Positions 35,813-44,128 of a DNA stretch of 64,000 nt are shown piece by piece (within the stretch, counting starts at the first letter, position 1; each line of letters begins with the position of its first letter). The DNA comes from Candidatus Electrothrix rattekaaiensis (lineage in GTDB: Bacteria > Desulfobacterota > Desulfobulbia > Desulfobulbales > Desulfobulbaceae). Both the position numbers and the translations under genes were made by a program. Under the pieces are notes generated by a model. It saw nothing but the letters and a program-made list of their open reading frames with translations. It did no database searches and was not told the origin of the DNA. Location: positions 744,001-808,000 of the forward strand of contig JAVQMD010000001.1 of assembly GCA_032595675.1 (NCBI GenBank). The letters are read 5' to 3'.

Positions 35813-37090
35813 TCAGTTCAGTTCCTGAGCAGCAAGCGGAATGATTTTTGCGAGTTGCATTTTGGTCAAGGCCTGATTACCGTCTTTGTCCAGAACGGCA
35901 ATGAGATGAAAAGGGACAGTAGATTCAGCTCCAGAGCCGCAGATAATGATAATTGCGCCCTGCGTTTTTAGCGTTAGCTCGTTGCAGGCGTGCAGTCCTG
36001 AGCATTCAGACTTCTCATGAGCAGAGCGAAAGACATCGTTAAATACTGCGCCGATCCTTGCAAGATTAAGGTTTGAATCAAGGCAGTCAGTAGCAATTGT
36101 CTCTCCGGTGAAGTCCATTATCCCTGCCCCTTTATAGCCTTTTATCCCTCGAAGCCTCTTCAGGATTGACTCTAGGTTGGTGGTACAGCCCTCTGTTGAA
36201 CGGGAGGCCAGTAGAATGTTGTTTTTTTCAGCTACCGGCACTTGAACAGTAGGTGGTATGACTGGCTCAATGATCGAATTGTCTGCTAGGTTCTCCTCTT
36301 TCTCTTCCTTCTCCTCTTCATCTCTGATTGCCTGACGCCAGTCTCCTTCAAATGCTCTGTGATGATTTTCTCCATCATGGGTTTGGGGAGGAAATTTTAG
36401 TCCTTCTCCTTCCTTGACTTCATCTTTCATCTTCATGGCGTCCATAATTATGGACATCAGTTCCCCTTTTATTCTTCTCCGAATTTCTAGCTTGGGTAAT
36501 GCTTTGATCTTAAAGCTGACATTGTCCATAGCGATCAGGCGACAAGCGGCCTCGTATTCTTGTAGGTCTCCGTATTCAGCATCATAGAGCTTGCCCTGAT
36601 GAATGTACAGCAGACCTTTATTTTTCGGTGATGTTCCGACTTCAAGCAGACAGGTCTTTTCGTCCATTTCCAACAGCTGTAAAAATGATCCCACCGAAAC
36701 GCCTTTTAGGTTTCCACTAGCAATATCTTCGTTGAGAATGTTGGTAACGATTTTAACCAATTGTTTGACTCGGATCGGTTTCAGTAAAATTTCTCGTACC
36801 CTGCCTTCCAGCGCGGCAATTTTTTCTTCGTCCTTGCATCCTGTAATAACAACAACGGGGATATTTTGATGAAAATTCTCTATGTATTCAATAAGATGCC
36901 ATCCGTTTATCTCGCCCGGCATAATGAGATCCGTCACGAGCAAGGAGATTTCCACCTGACTCAATATTTCAACGGCCTCTTTGCCGTTGCTGGCATAGAC
37001 AGGGGTGAAAAAATCGCCGTAACTCTTTAATTGCTCTTCGAGCAGAGCCAGTGCGAAGAGATCATCATCAACGACCAGTATATCGTACAT
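35813..37090 (-). CDS. Response regulator with DUF4388 and roadblock/LC7-like domain
   Basis: The 425-residue protein has three parts. Residues 1-120 are a receiver domain with the acid pair VVDDD, phospho-Asp in LLVTDLIMPG (about 55), VVITG and the KPI lysine. Residues about 125-225 form a DUF4388/PATAN-type domain (GVSVGSFLQLLEMDEKTCLLEV, GLLYIHQGKLYDAEYG). After a charged EEKEEKEE linker, residues about 305-425 resemble a roadblock/LC7 domain (LKRLRGIKGYKGAGIMDFTGETI). There is no DNA-binding domain, so it probably works by protein contacts, for example with small GTPases that regulate polarity or motility. No histidine kinase or GTPase is adjacent. The gene is followed by its own stretch toward pnp. 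Confidence 0.85.
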   Translation of the reverse strand: MYDILVVDDDLFALALLEEQLKSYGDFFTPVYASNGKEAVEILSQVEISLLVTDLIMPGEINGWHLIEYIENFHQNIPVVVITGCKDEEKIAALEGRVREILLKPIRVKQLVKIVTNILNEDIASGNLKGVSVGSFLQLLEMDEKTCLLEVGTSPKNKGLLYIHQGKLYDAEYGDLQEYEAACRLIAMDNVSFKIKALPKLEIRRRIKGELMSIIMDAMKMKDEVKEGEGLKFPPQTHDGENHHRAFEGDWRQAIRDEEEKEEKEENLADNSIIEPVIPPTVQVPVAEKNNILLASRSTEGCTTNLESILKRLRGIKGYKGAGIMDFTGETIATDCLDSNLNLARIGAVFNDVFRSAHEKSECSGLHACNELTLKTQGAIIIICGSGAESTVPFHLIAVLDKDGNQALTKMQLAKIIPLAAQELN

Positions 37091-37614
37091 GTTTTACTCC
37101 TTATCTCAATAAAATAAGAGGGATACTTTGTCTTATTTTTTGATTTGACAATGCGCGGATCGATTGAATGATGAGGGGTTTTGTTCTCATAATGTGTTCA
37201 GGCAGTGCTGGGCAGCTGTTCGTAACAGGAGATTGCTGATAGGATAATTCTATGGTAGTGTTTTAGACTGAGAGATAAGTCGCTTTACCCTATCACTGAG
37301 CTGCATATTTCTGAGCCGAGACATTCAGTCTGTTAGACAAAGAGAAACCGGAGAAATGCGCAAAGGTTTTTTCTTTCTTACCCGCTTTTGGAATTTATTA
37401 TTAACATAGTTGGACTATCTAAACGACTATCACAGAAAAAAATGACAAGCAAATATAATTTTTGTACCGGGAGTATGCATATGTTTTGTTCTTGATGAAA
37501 GAATGAATTATATCAGTAGAATGCTTCTTTCCTCGACAAGGCGGGAAAACCTGGAGGTTTTTTGGGCCGGATCGGATTCATTGACAGAAACAAACAGAAA
37601 AACAAAGGAAAATT
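37091..37614. other. Intergenic region between divergent regulator and serA-type genes
   Basis: There is no convincing gene. It should hold both promoters. Near 37550-37575, AAAACC-TGGA-GGTTTT followed by T residues forms a short terminator-like hairpin about 45 bp before the dehydrogenase start, which could act as an attenuator. No known riboswitch core is visible. Confidence 0.4.
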
Positions 37615-38814
37615 ATGACCACCAGCCCGATTGCGCTAATGAATGCTGTTGCCTCAGAAGGATTGGAGATTTTTGGTGAAAAGTATCAGCTAGGTGCTGA
37701 TCCGAAAGAGGCCTTAGGGCTTGTGCTGCGCAGTTCTCCGGTTGATTTGGATGAATTTCCGAACTTAGTGGCCATTGCCAGAGCCGGGGCCGGGGTGAAT
37801 AATATCCCGGTGGATGAGGCATCCGAGCGGGGGATATGCGTGTTTAACACACCCGGTGCCAATGCCAATGCCGTTGTTGAGCTACTTTTTACCATGCTGG
37901 GCATTTCCCTGCGCAATGTTGATCAGGGCATGGCCTTTTGCGACGGACTGAAGGGCGATGATGAAGAGAAATTGAATGCCGAGGTGGAGACCCGGAAAAA
38001 AGGCTTTAAGGGCATGGAAATGTCCGGAAAGACCCTGGGTGTGATAGGACTCGGTCAGATCGGGGTGCGGGTGGCCAATATGGGCATTCATCATAATATG
38101 CGGGTGATCGGCTATGATCCCTATCCGGTGATGGATAATATTCATGACCTGCTGCCGGATGTGGAGCTGGCCAAGGCACGTCGGGACCTCTTAGCCCAGG
38201 CGGACTTTGTATCTCTCCATGTTCCCTTGAATAAAAACACCAAGGGGCTGGTGAATCAGGAATTCATTGATTTCATGAAAGAGGATGCTCTGCTGTTCAA
38301 TTATGCACGCGGTCCGGTGGTGGATGAGGATGCGGTGATGAAGGCCCTTGATAGCGGCAGGATTGCTGGTCATATTTCAGATTTTCCTTCACCCAAGCTG
38401 ATCAATCATGAAAAAGTTTTGTTGACGCCTCATCTCGGTGCCTCTACAGCGGAGTCGGAAGAAAACTGCGCCTGCATGGCCGTGAAGGAGCTGAAAGGGT
38501 ATCTGGAATACGGCAATATCACCCATAGTGTAAATTTTCCCAATGTGGAGAGCATCCCCACTGTCTGGGTTCATACCCGTCTCATTGTGATTAATAAAGA
38601 TACGCCGGGAATGATCGGGCTGATGAGTAATATTCTTGGTCGGCACGGGATCAATATCATGAGTTATACCAATAAGAGTAACGGCACGGTGGGGTATAAC
38701 ATCATTGATACGGCAACAGCGGTGTCGCCGGAGGTCTGCAAGGAGATCAAGGAGGTGGACGGGGTGATCAGGATTCGGGTTATTCCGTTGAAGAACGGCT
38801 CGGATACGGCCTGA
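37615..38814 (+). CDS. serA: D-3-phosphoglycerate dehydrogenase family protein with ACT domain
   Basis: The 399-residue protein oxidises 3-phosphoglycerate (first step of serine synthesis) if correctly assigned. The 2-hydroxyacid dehydrogenase fold shows ARAGAGVNNIPVDEA, the NAD motif GVIGLGQIGVRVA, NYARGPVVDE with the catalytic Arg, and the catalytic His in LLTPHLGASTAES. The C-terminal ACT domain (IVINKDTPGMIGLMSNILGRHGINI) probably senses serine. The length matches the short type I PGDH form of about 390 residues. Some clades with this form use other 2-hydroxyacids, so the symbol is likely but not certain. Confidence 0.85.
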   Translation: MTTSPIALMNAVASEGLEIFGEKYQLGADPKEALGLVLRSSPVDLDEFPNLVAIARAGAGVNNIPVDEASERGICVFNTPGANANAVVELLFTMLGISLRNVDQGMAFCDGLKGDDEEKLNAEVETRKKGFKGMEMSGKTLGVIGLGQIGVRVANMGIHHNMRVIGYDPYPVMDNIHDLLPDVELAKARRDLLAQADFVSLHVPLNKNTKGLVNQEFIDFMKEDALLFNYARGPVVDEDAVMKALDSGRIAGHISDFPSPKLINHEKVLLTPHLGASTAESEENCACMAVKELKGYLEYGNITHSVNFPNVESIPTVWVHTRLIVINKDTPGMIGLMSNILGRHGINIMSYTNKSNGTVGYNIIDTATAVSPEVCKEIKEVDGVIRIRVIPLKNGSDTA

Positions 38815-38950
38815 GAAAATCCGTTTCGTAATAAAATGAAGAAAACTGTCTCATGGGATGCTGTCATGTTGCAGGCGACATCGGGTGTGTGCTATATATA
38901 GTGCCTGACCGGCATTCATAACGGACAGGATGTTTTTGATACAGTTTTGT

Positions 38951-38979
38951 TTGACATGGTGCCAGACAATGTGTATATT
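38951..38979 (+). promoter_or_regulatory. Consensus sigma-70 promoter of the riboswitch transcript
   Basis: TTGACA (38951-38956), 17-bp spacer, TATATT (38974-38979). Transcription should start near 38986, upstream of a small hairpin (CTCTC...GAGAG, 39010-39037) and the GEMM aptamer. Confidence 0.75.
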
Positions 38980-39034
38980 TTATCTAGTATACAAGATATA
39001 TTTTTGAATCTCTCGCTTCCTTGTCGGAACCTGA

Positions 39035-39115
39035 GAGTTGATAAATGCCACAACCGTCGTGAGGCGGTGTCGGAAAGCTACGGATCTCTTGAACAGGAGA
39101 CCGCCGGGTTACCTT
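39035..39115 (+). ncRNA. GEMM-I-type cyclic dinucleotide riboswitch aptamer
   Basis: The conserved GEMM core is present. The P1b hairpin ACCGTC-GTGA-GGCGGT has a GNRA tetraloop. It is followed by CGGAAAGCTACGGATCT, then a second hairpin (TCTC...GGAGA) and the 3' block CGCCGGGTTACC. This matches the GEMM order GCaAACC, tetraloop, GACGCAAAGCC-ACGGGCC, GCCGGGTTGCC. GEMM-I aptamers bind cyclic di-GMP; a deltaproteobacterial subclass binds 3',3'-cGAMP. The ligand cannot be decided without an alignment of the guanine-contact positions. It lies between a consensus promoter and a strong ribosome-binding site. Confidence 0.8.
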
Positions 39116-39142
39116 CTTTTACGTTTGACAGAGGAGTGAGGC

Positions 39143-39514
39143 ATGAAATCCTCCCCAAAAAAGACCCTTTCAGGAATTCCTTCCTTTGATAGCATTGACG
39201 GGCTTGTTTTGAGCAGCCTGTTGTCTTTCTTTTTCTCTGCATACAGACGAATAACCCGGTTATTGCAAGCAGCCCGCGCATTCAACGTCCCGAGCTGTTG
39301 CTCCTTCAAACCTTTTTTCTTGATCCGGCAGAACACATTCCGCAATTCATTGCCAAGAGAAGTCTGTTTTGCGGAATCCCGTACCGCTTCGGCTTACGAT
39401 TTTTGCTCTCTTCATTTTTCAGGATGCAGACAGCAGAAAGTTGTTCAAAGGCGGCATCCCTTTGGATATGCGCTGCCGGGTATAGTTGCGGGTGCGGCGG
39501 GAAAATTACGGTAA
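39143..39514 (+). CDS. Orphan ORF controlled by the GEMM riboswitch
   Basis: The 123-residue frame has a strong ribosome-binding site (GAGGAG at 39131-39136, 6 nt before ATG) directly after the aptamer, so it should be translated. It has a hydrophobic stretch (GLVLSSLLSFFFSAY, about residues 20-34) followed by a basic, Cys-containing tail. It could be membrane-anchored. No family is recognised and the composition of the tail is odd, so it may be a degraded or very divergent gene. Another frame over its 3' end (39298-39537) contains a Cys/Gly-rich CGCGG motif, so a frameshift is possible. The hemerythrin gene follows 46 bp later and may be the real target. Confidence 0.4.
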   Translation: MKSSPKKTLSGIPSFDSIDGLVLSSLLSFFFSAYRRITRLLQAARAFNVPSCCSFKPFFLIRQNTFRNSLPREVCFAESRTASAYDFCSLHFSGCRQQKVVQRRHPFGYALPGIVAGAAGKLR

Positions 39515-39560
39515 AAAAAATCGACTGTGTATTGTGAATTGAAATAACGGAGGATCGAAA

Positions 39561-40271
39561 ATGGAAACAACTTATGATTGGACTGGCGAGTCTTATAGCG
39601 AATTAGAAAAAACAGATCCTCAATACGGACGTTTCTTTTCTATTGTCAAAGAATTGAATGAGGCTGACGACAAGGCTGTTTTGCGGCGTCTGCGCACGGA
39701 AATGGTTCTTGAATGGCGTGAGGAATATAATGTCGGCGTTCAGGAGATAGACTTACAGCATAAGCTCTTTTTTGAGATTATCAGGAAGATATTCGTTCTG
39801 CATATCCAGGGGATCGGTCATGCTCATACAGACGAGCTGGTTCAGCTTAACCCGCTGCTGGATGAGCTACTGGAGTGTGCCGAGTTTCATTTTCAAACCG
39901 AGGAACAGCTGATGGCCCGGCATGGATACCCGATGATGCACACGCAGTTGAAAGAACATGAAATTATTATGTCCGAGCTGAACAGGCAGGTTAAGGCGAT
40001 ACGATCTTCTCACGGTTCGACGGCAAAATTAGTGTACTTTCTCGTTCAGTGGTTTATTAAACATACTGTGTACTCCCACAGAGATATCGGGATGTCTGGC
40101 ATTCGGCAAAGGCCAGCGCGGGCTTTCCGGTTCAATCTCAAGGGAGCTGTTCAAAAAGTTACAGCCTTCCTGAATCAACCGTTACGTGCCGGTAATGTTA
40201 TTGAATTTTTAAATCAACCGTTGCCAACAATTTGGGGCGGTAAAAACGGCTCGGCTTATCCTGTCGGCTGA
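39561..40271 (+). CDS. Bacteriohemerythrin-domain protein
   Basis: The 236-residue protein contains the di-iron hemerythrin ligands: EIDLQHKLFFEII (His), CAEFHFQTEEQLM (HxxxE), HTQLKEHEI (HxxxxxH), and FIKHTVYSHRDIG (HxxxxD). The preceding EWREEYNVGVQEID is the canonical N-terminal strand. An N-terminal extension of about 45 residues and a C-terminal tail of about 65 residues (with QPL repeats) are unusual. It probably binds O2 or senses NO or oxygen in the cytosol. It lies just after the riboswitch ORF and could be read through from the same promoter. GGAGG precedes the ATG. Confidence 0.9.
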   Translation: METTYDWTGESYSELEKTDPQYGRFFSIVKELNEADDKAVLRRLRTEMVLEWREEYNVGVQEIDLQHKLFFEIIRKIFVLHIQGIGHAHTDELVQLNPLLDELLECAEFHFQTEEQLMARHGYPMMHTQLKEHEIIMSELNRQVKAIRSSHGSTAKLVYFLVQWFIKHTVYSHRDIGMSGIRQRPARAFRFNLKGAVQKVTAFLNQPLRAGNVIEFLNQPLPTIWGGKNGSAYPVG

Positions 40272-40302
40272 TATGCGGTATTTTGCGAATATCTCAAAAC
40301 TG

Positions 40303-40332
40303 CCTTGACGGAAAAAACGTTTTCCGTCAAGG
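40303..40332. terminator. Perfect 13-bp hairpin downstream of the hemerythrin gene
   Basis: CCTTGACGGAAAA (40303-40315) and TTTTCCGTCAAGG (40320-40332) with a 4-nt loop. There is no long T tract, but the stem is strong and lies 31 bp after the hemerythrin stop. Confidence 0.5.
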
Positions 40333-40440
40333 TGGTCCTGCGTAACGCGTCCGGTTTTTTCCCGATCAGAAAGGGCGATATTCCGTTCTCTCTCCCCCGC
40401 CTTTTTTTTATCCCACGTCGTCCTCTGAGAAGCATCCTTT

Positions 40441-40482
40441 GAAAAAATCAGGGCATTTTTCCGCCTGATCATGTTTAATGGC
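40441..40482. repeat. Hairpin repeat element, left copy
   Basis: GAAAAAATCAGGGCATTTTT, then a GATCATGTTTAATGG tail, occurs here and at about 43962-44006. It can fold as TCAGG...CCTGA. The copies flank the NACHT/repeat/K+ channel cassette in direct orientation. Confidence 0.75.
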
Positions 40483-40593
40483 TGAAGCCGATCCGGCGAA
40501 TTTTTCCGTGATGATGCGGAATTCCAATTCTTGTCGAGGTGGACGTATCCTTGTGGTTTTCAGGGAACAGGAGGGCTGTATGGCGTGGAAAGC

Positions 40594-42666
40594 ATGACGT
40601 GGACAGAAATTATTGCCGGATTGCACTGGCTGAAGGATCACCCGGAAGTGACGTGGAGCGGGGCAGGGTTCACCCTCCTCGGTATCTTGTTTCTCGTGGT
40701 CAAAATTCTCGTGGTCAAAACCCCGCTGGCTGTGCTGATCCGCAGACTGCTCGGCAAGCCTCCTCTCCCTCCTTCAGGCGATACCAACGACTGGTTTTCC
40801 AGGAACCGACACAAGTTTATTGAACGGCTGAAGACGGACTTGAAGGATCGTCGCGAGTCCTTTCTGCTTGGGCAGAACACGCTGGATTTGGACAAAGAAC
40901 TGTCCCCGGATGCGGTTGATCGTCCCTATTGCAGACAGGACAGTATTGAGTACAGCCTAGAGCGCGACGGAACAGAGGTGGAAACCACGGATCAGCCCAT
41001 TACTGCTCTTTTTCAGCAGCCGGAGGTGGGTCAGCGGCTGGCGATCTTGGGAAAACCGGGCAGCGGCAAGACCGTCTGCCTGCTCAAACTGGTTGAGCAC
41101 CTGCTGGAACAGGCGAGTGAAGATACAGGAAAACCCCTGCCGATAATCTTTGAGTGCTCGGAATGGGACGGTCGGGAACTGCTGCCCTGGATGGCTTGGC
41201 AGTTGAATCGCAAGTACGAGATTAATGAAAAAACAGCTCTTCAGATGGTTGAGGAGCGGGATATCCTGCCTCTGTTCGACGGGCTGGATGAGCTGGCAGC
41301 GGAGAAGCAGGGGGATTTTGTCCGGCTCTTCAATGCCCTGCCCAATGATCGTCCCCAGGTGGTTTGCTGTCGGGTTAAGGAATACGGGCAGTTGCAGAAG
41401 AACTCGAAGGTGAAATTGGCCCTCAAAAATGCGGTGATTCTCCGGGATATCTCCCGGCCCAGACTCAAGGGGCATCTCCTGCGGCAGGGGCTGGATGAGT
41501 TGTGGAACATGCTTGAGCAGTCTGAAAACGAGGCTGATCTCTCCCTTTCTTCGCCTGTCGAGGGGGAACAGGAAGGAGAGCAGCCGCAGTCCCTGCTTGA
41601 GCTGGCCCGACGGCCCTTGTTTCTCGGTATCATGATAGGTGTGGCCGAGAAGTTGCGCAAAGGATTCAGGAGGCAGGAGGGGGAAAGCTGGGAAGACCTG
41701 CTTTGGCGGCTTTATCTCAATGATTGTTTATCTCCGAGAACGCCTCCGCCGAACCAAGGGCCGGATGAGCATGACAGGAAATACGCTCAGGCCCCGTCCC
41801 GGCACTGGTTGCATTGTCTGGCAAGGTGGATGCAGGCGGAGGATAAGGTGGCCTTGCAGCTTGATGAGCTTCAACCAACTATGTTGCCAAGATATTGGTT
41901 GTTCGGATTTTTCTATGGGTTGTTTTACGGTTTGACTTCTGGGCTGGTGATCGGGTTCCTCATAGGGCCGATAAGCGGAGCGGCATTAGGTTTGGCAATG
42001 GGACTATTCTTCGGCCAGCCGTGGAAGCGAAAAATCAGGATTGATCACCTGCACCCGCTCCATCTGCCAGTCTCTTGGCAAGATTGGCAGGATATCAGCG
42101 CAACGTTGCTTACCGGACTGGCTGTCGGCTTATTCTTGGGGCTGCCCTTTAGATTACTTGATGCAAAAGGGATTGGCCTTGGGCGTTTTGCAATTGCTTT
42201 CTGGCTGACTTTTGGTATTCTTGGCGGATTGGCATTGGGCCTGCAAATAGTTGCGAGGCCGCTCAAGAAAATCATTAAGCCTCAGCAACGGCTTAACGAT
42301 GCCCTGTTCAGCAGTTTAGTCCTCTTTCCCTTTTTCGTGCTTACCCCTATGTTGCTCTTTGTCTGGGTGATGTCCAACGGTGAGCAGTTAGGGAGCACTC
42401 TCGGTATTTTTTCGGGCATGAAAGAATTTTATGTTGTCTTGCTTGCGACAATAATCAGTAGTTTTCGTGTTCTTGGCACCAATCAGATCCTCCAACATTA
42501 CCTCCTCCGCCTCTGCCTCCGCCTTGAACAACAACTCCCCCTGCGCCTCGTCCCCTGGCTCAACGCCATGCACCAACGCAAGGTCTTCCAGCGGGTGGGC
42601 GGCAGCTACCATTTCCTCCATAAGCAGCTCCGGGATTATCTTGCAATGCAGGACACAACATCATGA
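40594..42666 (+). CDS. NACHT-domain NTPase (STAND family) with multiple membrane segments
   Basis: From ATG 40594 the protein has 690 residues. One transmembrane helix lies near residues 22-42. The NACHT core follows: Walker A ILGKPGSGKT (151-160) and Walker B ILPLFDGLDEL (about 224-234), with the NACHT Asp-Gly-Leu-Asp-Glu pattern. CRVKEYGQL and RPLFLGIMIG are sensor/arm elements. The C-terminal third (about 430-620) has six or so Gly-rich hydrophobic helices (GLFYGLTSGLVIGFLIG and similar). A soluble end carries the NACHT-associated SYHFLHKQLRDYL. Bacterial NACHT proteins often act in phage defence or signalling; this multi-helix form could be a membrane effector. It has no peptide-repeat sensor domain of its own. 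Confidence 0.88.
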   Translation: MTWTEIIAGLHWLKDHPEVTWSGAGFTLLGILFLVVKILVVKTPLAVLIRRLLGKPPLPPSGDTNDWFSRNRHKFIERLKTDLKDRRESFLLGQNTLDLDKELSPDAVDRPYCRQDSIEYSLERDGTEVETTDQPITALFQQPEVGQRLAILGKPGSGKTVCLLKLVEHLLEQASEDTGKPLPIIFECSEWDGRELLPWMAWQLNRKYEINEKTALQMVEERDILPLFDGLDELAAEKQGDFVRLFNALPNDRPQVVCCRVKEYGQLQKNSKVKLALKNAVILRDISRPRLKGHLLRQGLDELWNMLEQSENEADLSLSSPVEGEQEGEQPQSLLELARRPLFLGIMIGVAEKLRKGFRRQEGESWEDLLWRLYLNDCLSPRTPPPNQGPDEHDRKYAQAPSRHWLHCLARWMQAEDKVALQLDELQPTMLPRYWLFGFFYGLFYGLTSGLVIGFLIGPISGAALGLAMGLFFGQPWKRKIRIDHLHPLHLPVSWQDWQDISATLLTGLAVGLFLGLPFRLLDAKGIGLGRFAIAFWLTFGILGGLALGLQIVARPLKKIIKPQQRLNDALFSSLVLFPFFVLTPMLLFVWVMSNGEQLGSTLGIFSGMKEFYVVLLATIISSFRVLGTNQILQHYLLRLCLRLEQQLPLRLVPWLNAMHQRKVFQRVGGSYHFLHKQLRDYLAMQDTTS

Positions 42667-42694
42667 GCAAGGTAGCTCGCAGCAAAACAATCCC

Positions 42695-42995
42695 CCTGTG
42701 TCGCAGGATGATCCCCAAGGGACGAAGGGCAATCCCCTTGTGACGCAAGGCAATCCCCCTGTGACGAACGACGATCCCCTTGTGACGCACGATGATCCCC
42801 CTGTGACGCACGGCAATCCCCCTGTGACGGAAGACAATCCCCTTGTGACGCAAGGCAATCCCCCTGTGACGAACGACGATCCCCAAGGGGCGAAGGGCAA
42901 TCCCCCTGTGACGCACGGCGATCCCCCTGTGACGCAAGGTAATCCCCCTGTGACGCATGACCATCCCCAAGGGGATCATGTCCGGTCACAAGTGA
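42695..42995. repeat. 21-bp tandem repeat array after the NACHT gene (about 14 units)
   Basis: The unit is AATCCCCCTGTGACGCACGGC with variants ending GCAAGGC, GAACGAC or GAAGACA. It starts about 30 bp after the NACHT stop. One plus-strand frame stays open for the whole array and reads as (N/D)PPVTHG-type heptapeptides; minus-strand frames are open too. No credible start codon and ribosome-binding site serves this frame, so I do not call a gene. It shares the 21-bp period, but not the sequence, of the array at 10040-11980. Confidence 0.85.
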
Positions 42996-43080
42996 CAAAG
43001 GCCTATCCCCCACAAGGATGCAGGAGCGGAGATGGCATGGAGAGCACGTCTTGTCTCTGGAATACCTGACAAAATAAGAA

Positions 43081-43926
43081 ATGATGAAACCTCAGCAAGC
43101 TGATTATCAAGAGAAAAGACCTTCCCACGCCCCTTGGCGGGGCAGATTGCATGAAGTAATCTTCGAAGCCGATACCCCGGTGGGGAAAGGATTTGATGTC
43201 GTACTGATCGGCGGCATCCTGATAAGCGTCGTCACGGTTATGCTGGACAGTATTGACCTGTTCCGCTCCCAGCATGGCATCCTGCTCTACAGGATAGAAT
43301 GGTTTTTTACCCTTCTTTTTACGGGAGAATATATTTTACGATTGCTTTGTGTGGGCAGGCCGCTCAAATATGCGATCAGCTTCTACGGGGTGATTGATCT
43401 GCTCGCAATCATCCCGACCTACGTCAGCCTGTTTCTGCCCGGAACCCAGTATTTGCTGGTTATCAGGATTCTCCGGATACTCCGTATTTTTCGTGTTCTG
43501 AAGCTGGCAACGTACCTCGGTGAGGCAAATCTGCTTGCCAAGGCACTTCAGGCGAGCAGGCGCAAGATTTTCGTCTTTCTCTTCACCGTATTTACCTTGG
43601 TTGTCATCTTCGGCTCACTGATGTATGTCATTGAGGGCGGAGAAAATGGATTCACCAGCATCCCGCGTAGCATCTACTGGGCAATCGTGACCATGACCAC
43701 GGTCGGATACGGGGATATTTCGCCGCAGACCATAGTTGGTCAGGCATTTTCTTCAATAGTGATGATTCTCGGGTATGGAATTATCGCCGTGCCCACAGGT
43801 ATTGTAACCGTGGAAATGTCGCAGGCTTTCAGCCGTAAGGTATCAACGCAGACCTGTCTGCAATGTAGTGCTGAGGGGCACGATACAGATGCTAGGTATT
43901 GCAAATTCTGCGGGGCAGAACTCTAA
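43081..43926 (+). CDS. Voltage-gated potassium channel with C-terminal zinc ribbon
   Basis: The 281-residue protein has six transmembrane helices (S1-S6). S4 carries the regular Arg pattern RILRILRIFRVLKL. The pore has the selectivity filter TMTTVGYGDISP, diagnostic of K+ channels. After S6 (ILGYGIIAVPTGIVTVEM) a short linker leads to a C-terminal zinc ribbon, CLQCSAEGHDTDARYCKFCGAEL (CxxC...CxxC). Similar zinc-ribbon-tailed Kv channels are found in proteobacteria. The gene follows the NACHT gene and repeat array within a segment bordered by two copies of one hairpin repeat, so a functional link is possible but not shown. Confidence 0.92.
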   Translation: MMKPQQADYQEKRPSHAPWRGRLHEVIFEADTPVGKGFDVVLIGGILISVVTVMLDSIDLFRSQHGILLYRIEWFFTLLFTGEYILRLLCVGRPLKYAISFYGVIDLLAIIPTYVSLFLPGTQYLLVIRILRILRIFRVLKLATYLGEANLLAKALQASRRKIFVFLFTVFTLVVIFGSLMYVIEGGENGFTSIPRSIYWAIVTMTTVGYGDISPQTIVGQAFSSIVMILGYGIIAVPTGIVTVEMSQAFSRKVSTQTCLQCSAEGHDTDARYCKFCGAEL

Positions 43927-43961
43927 TATTACCTCTTCTTCCTGATCGCCTTCCTTTCCCC

Positions 43962-44006
43962 ATGAAAAAATCAGGGCATTTTTTTGCCCGATCATGTTTA
44001 ATGGGC
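43962..44006. repeat. Hairpin repeat element, right copy
   Basis: The GAAAAAATCAGGGCATTTTT core and GATCATGTTTAATGG tail repeat the element at 40441. In this copy the 3' arm is GCCCGA instead of GCCTGA. It lies 36 bp after the channel gene. Confidence 0.75.
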
Positions 44007-44128
44007 CGCATTCATTTTTTATATACAAAGAGCTGGCGGCTCACCCAAGTCGCCAACCAGCTTCCATGCTTTGTTGTGACCACAGGTCATGGCCGTGAGA
44101 TATTTTTTAGTTTTAAGGAGAATTTGTT

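Noticed and set aside
42467-43069. PPVT heptapeptide-repeat protein overlapping the NACHT 3' end
   Set aside because: The start lies inside the NACHT coding region in another frame with no ribosome-binding site. The array has open frames in several registers. It is kept as a repeat only.
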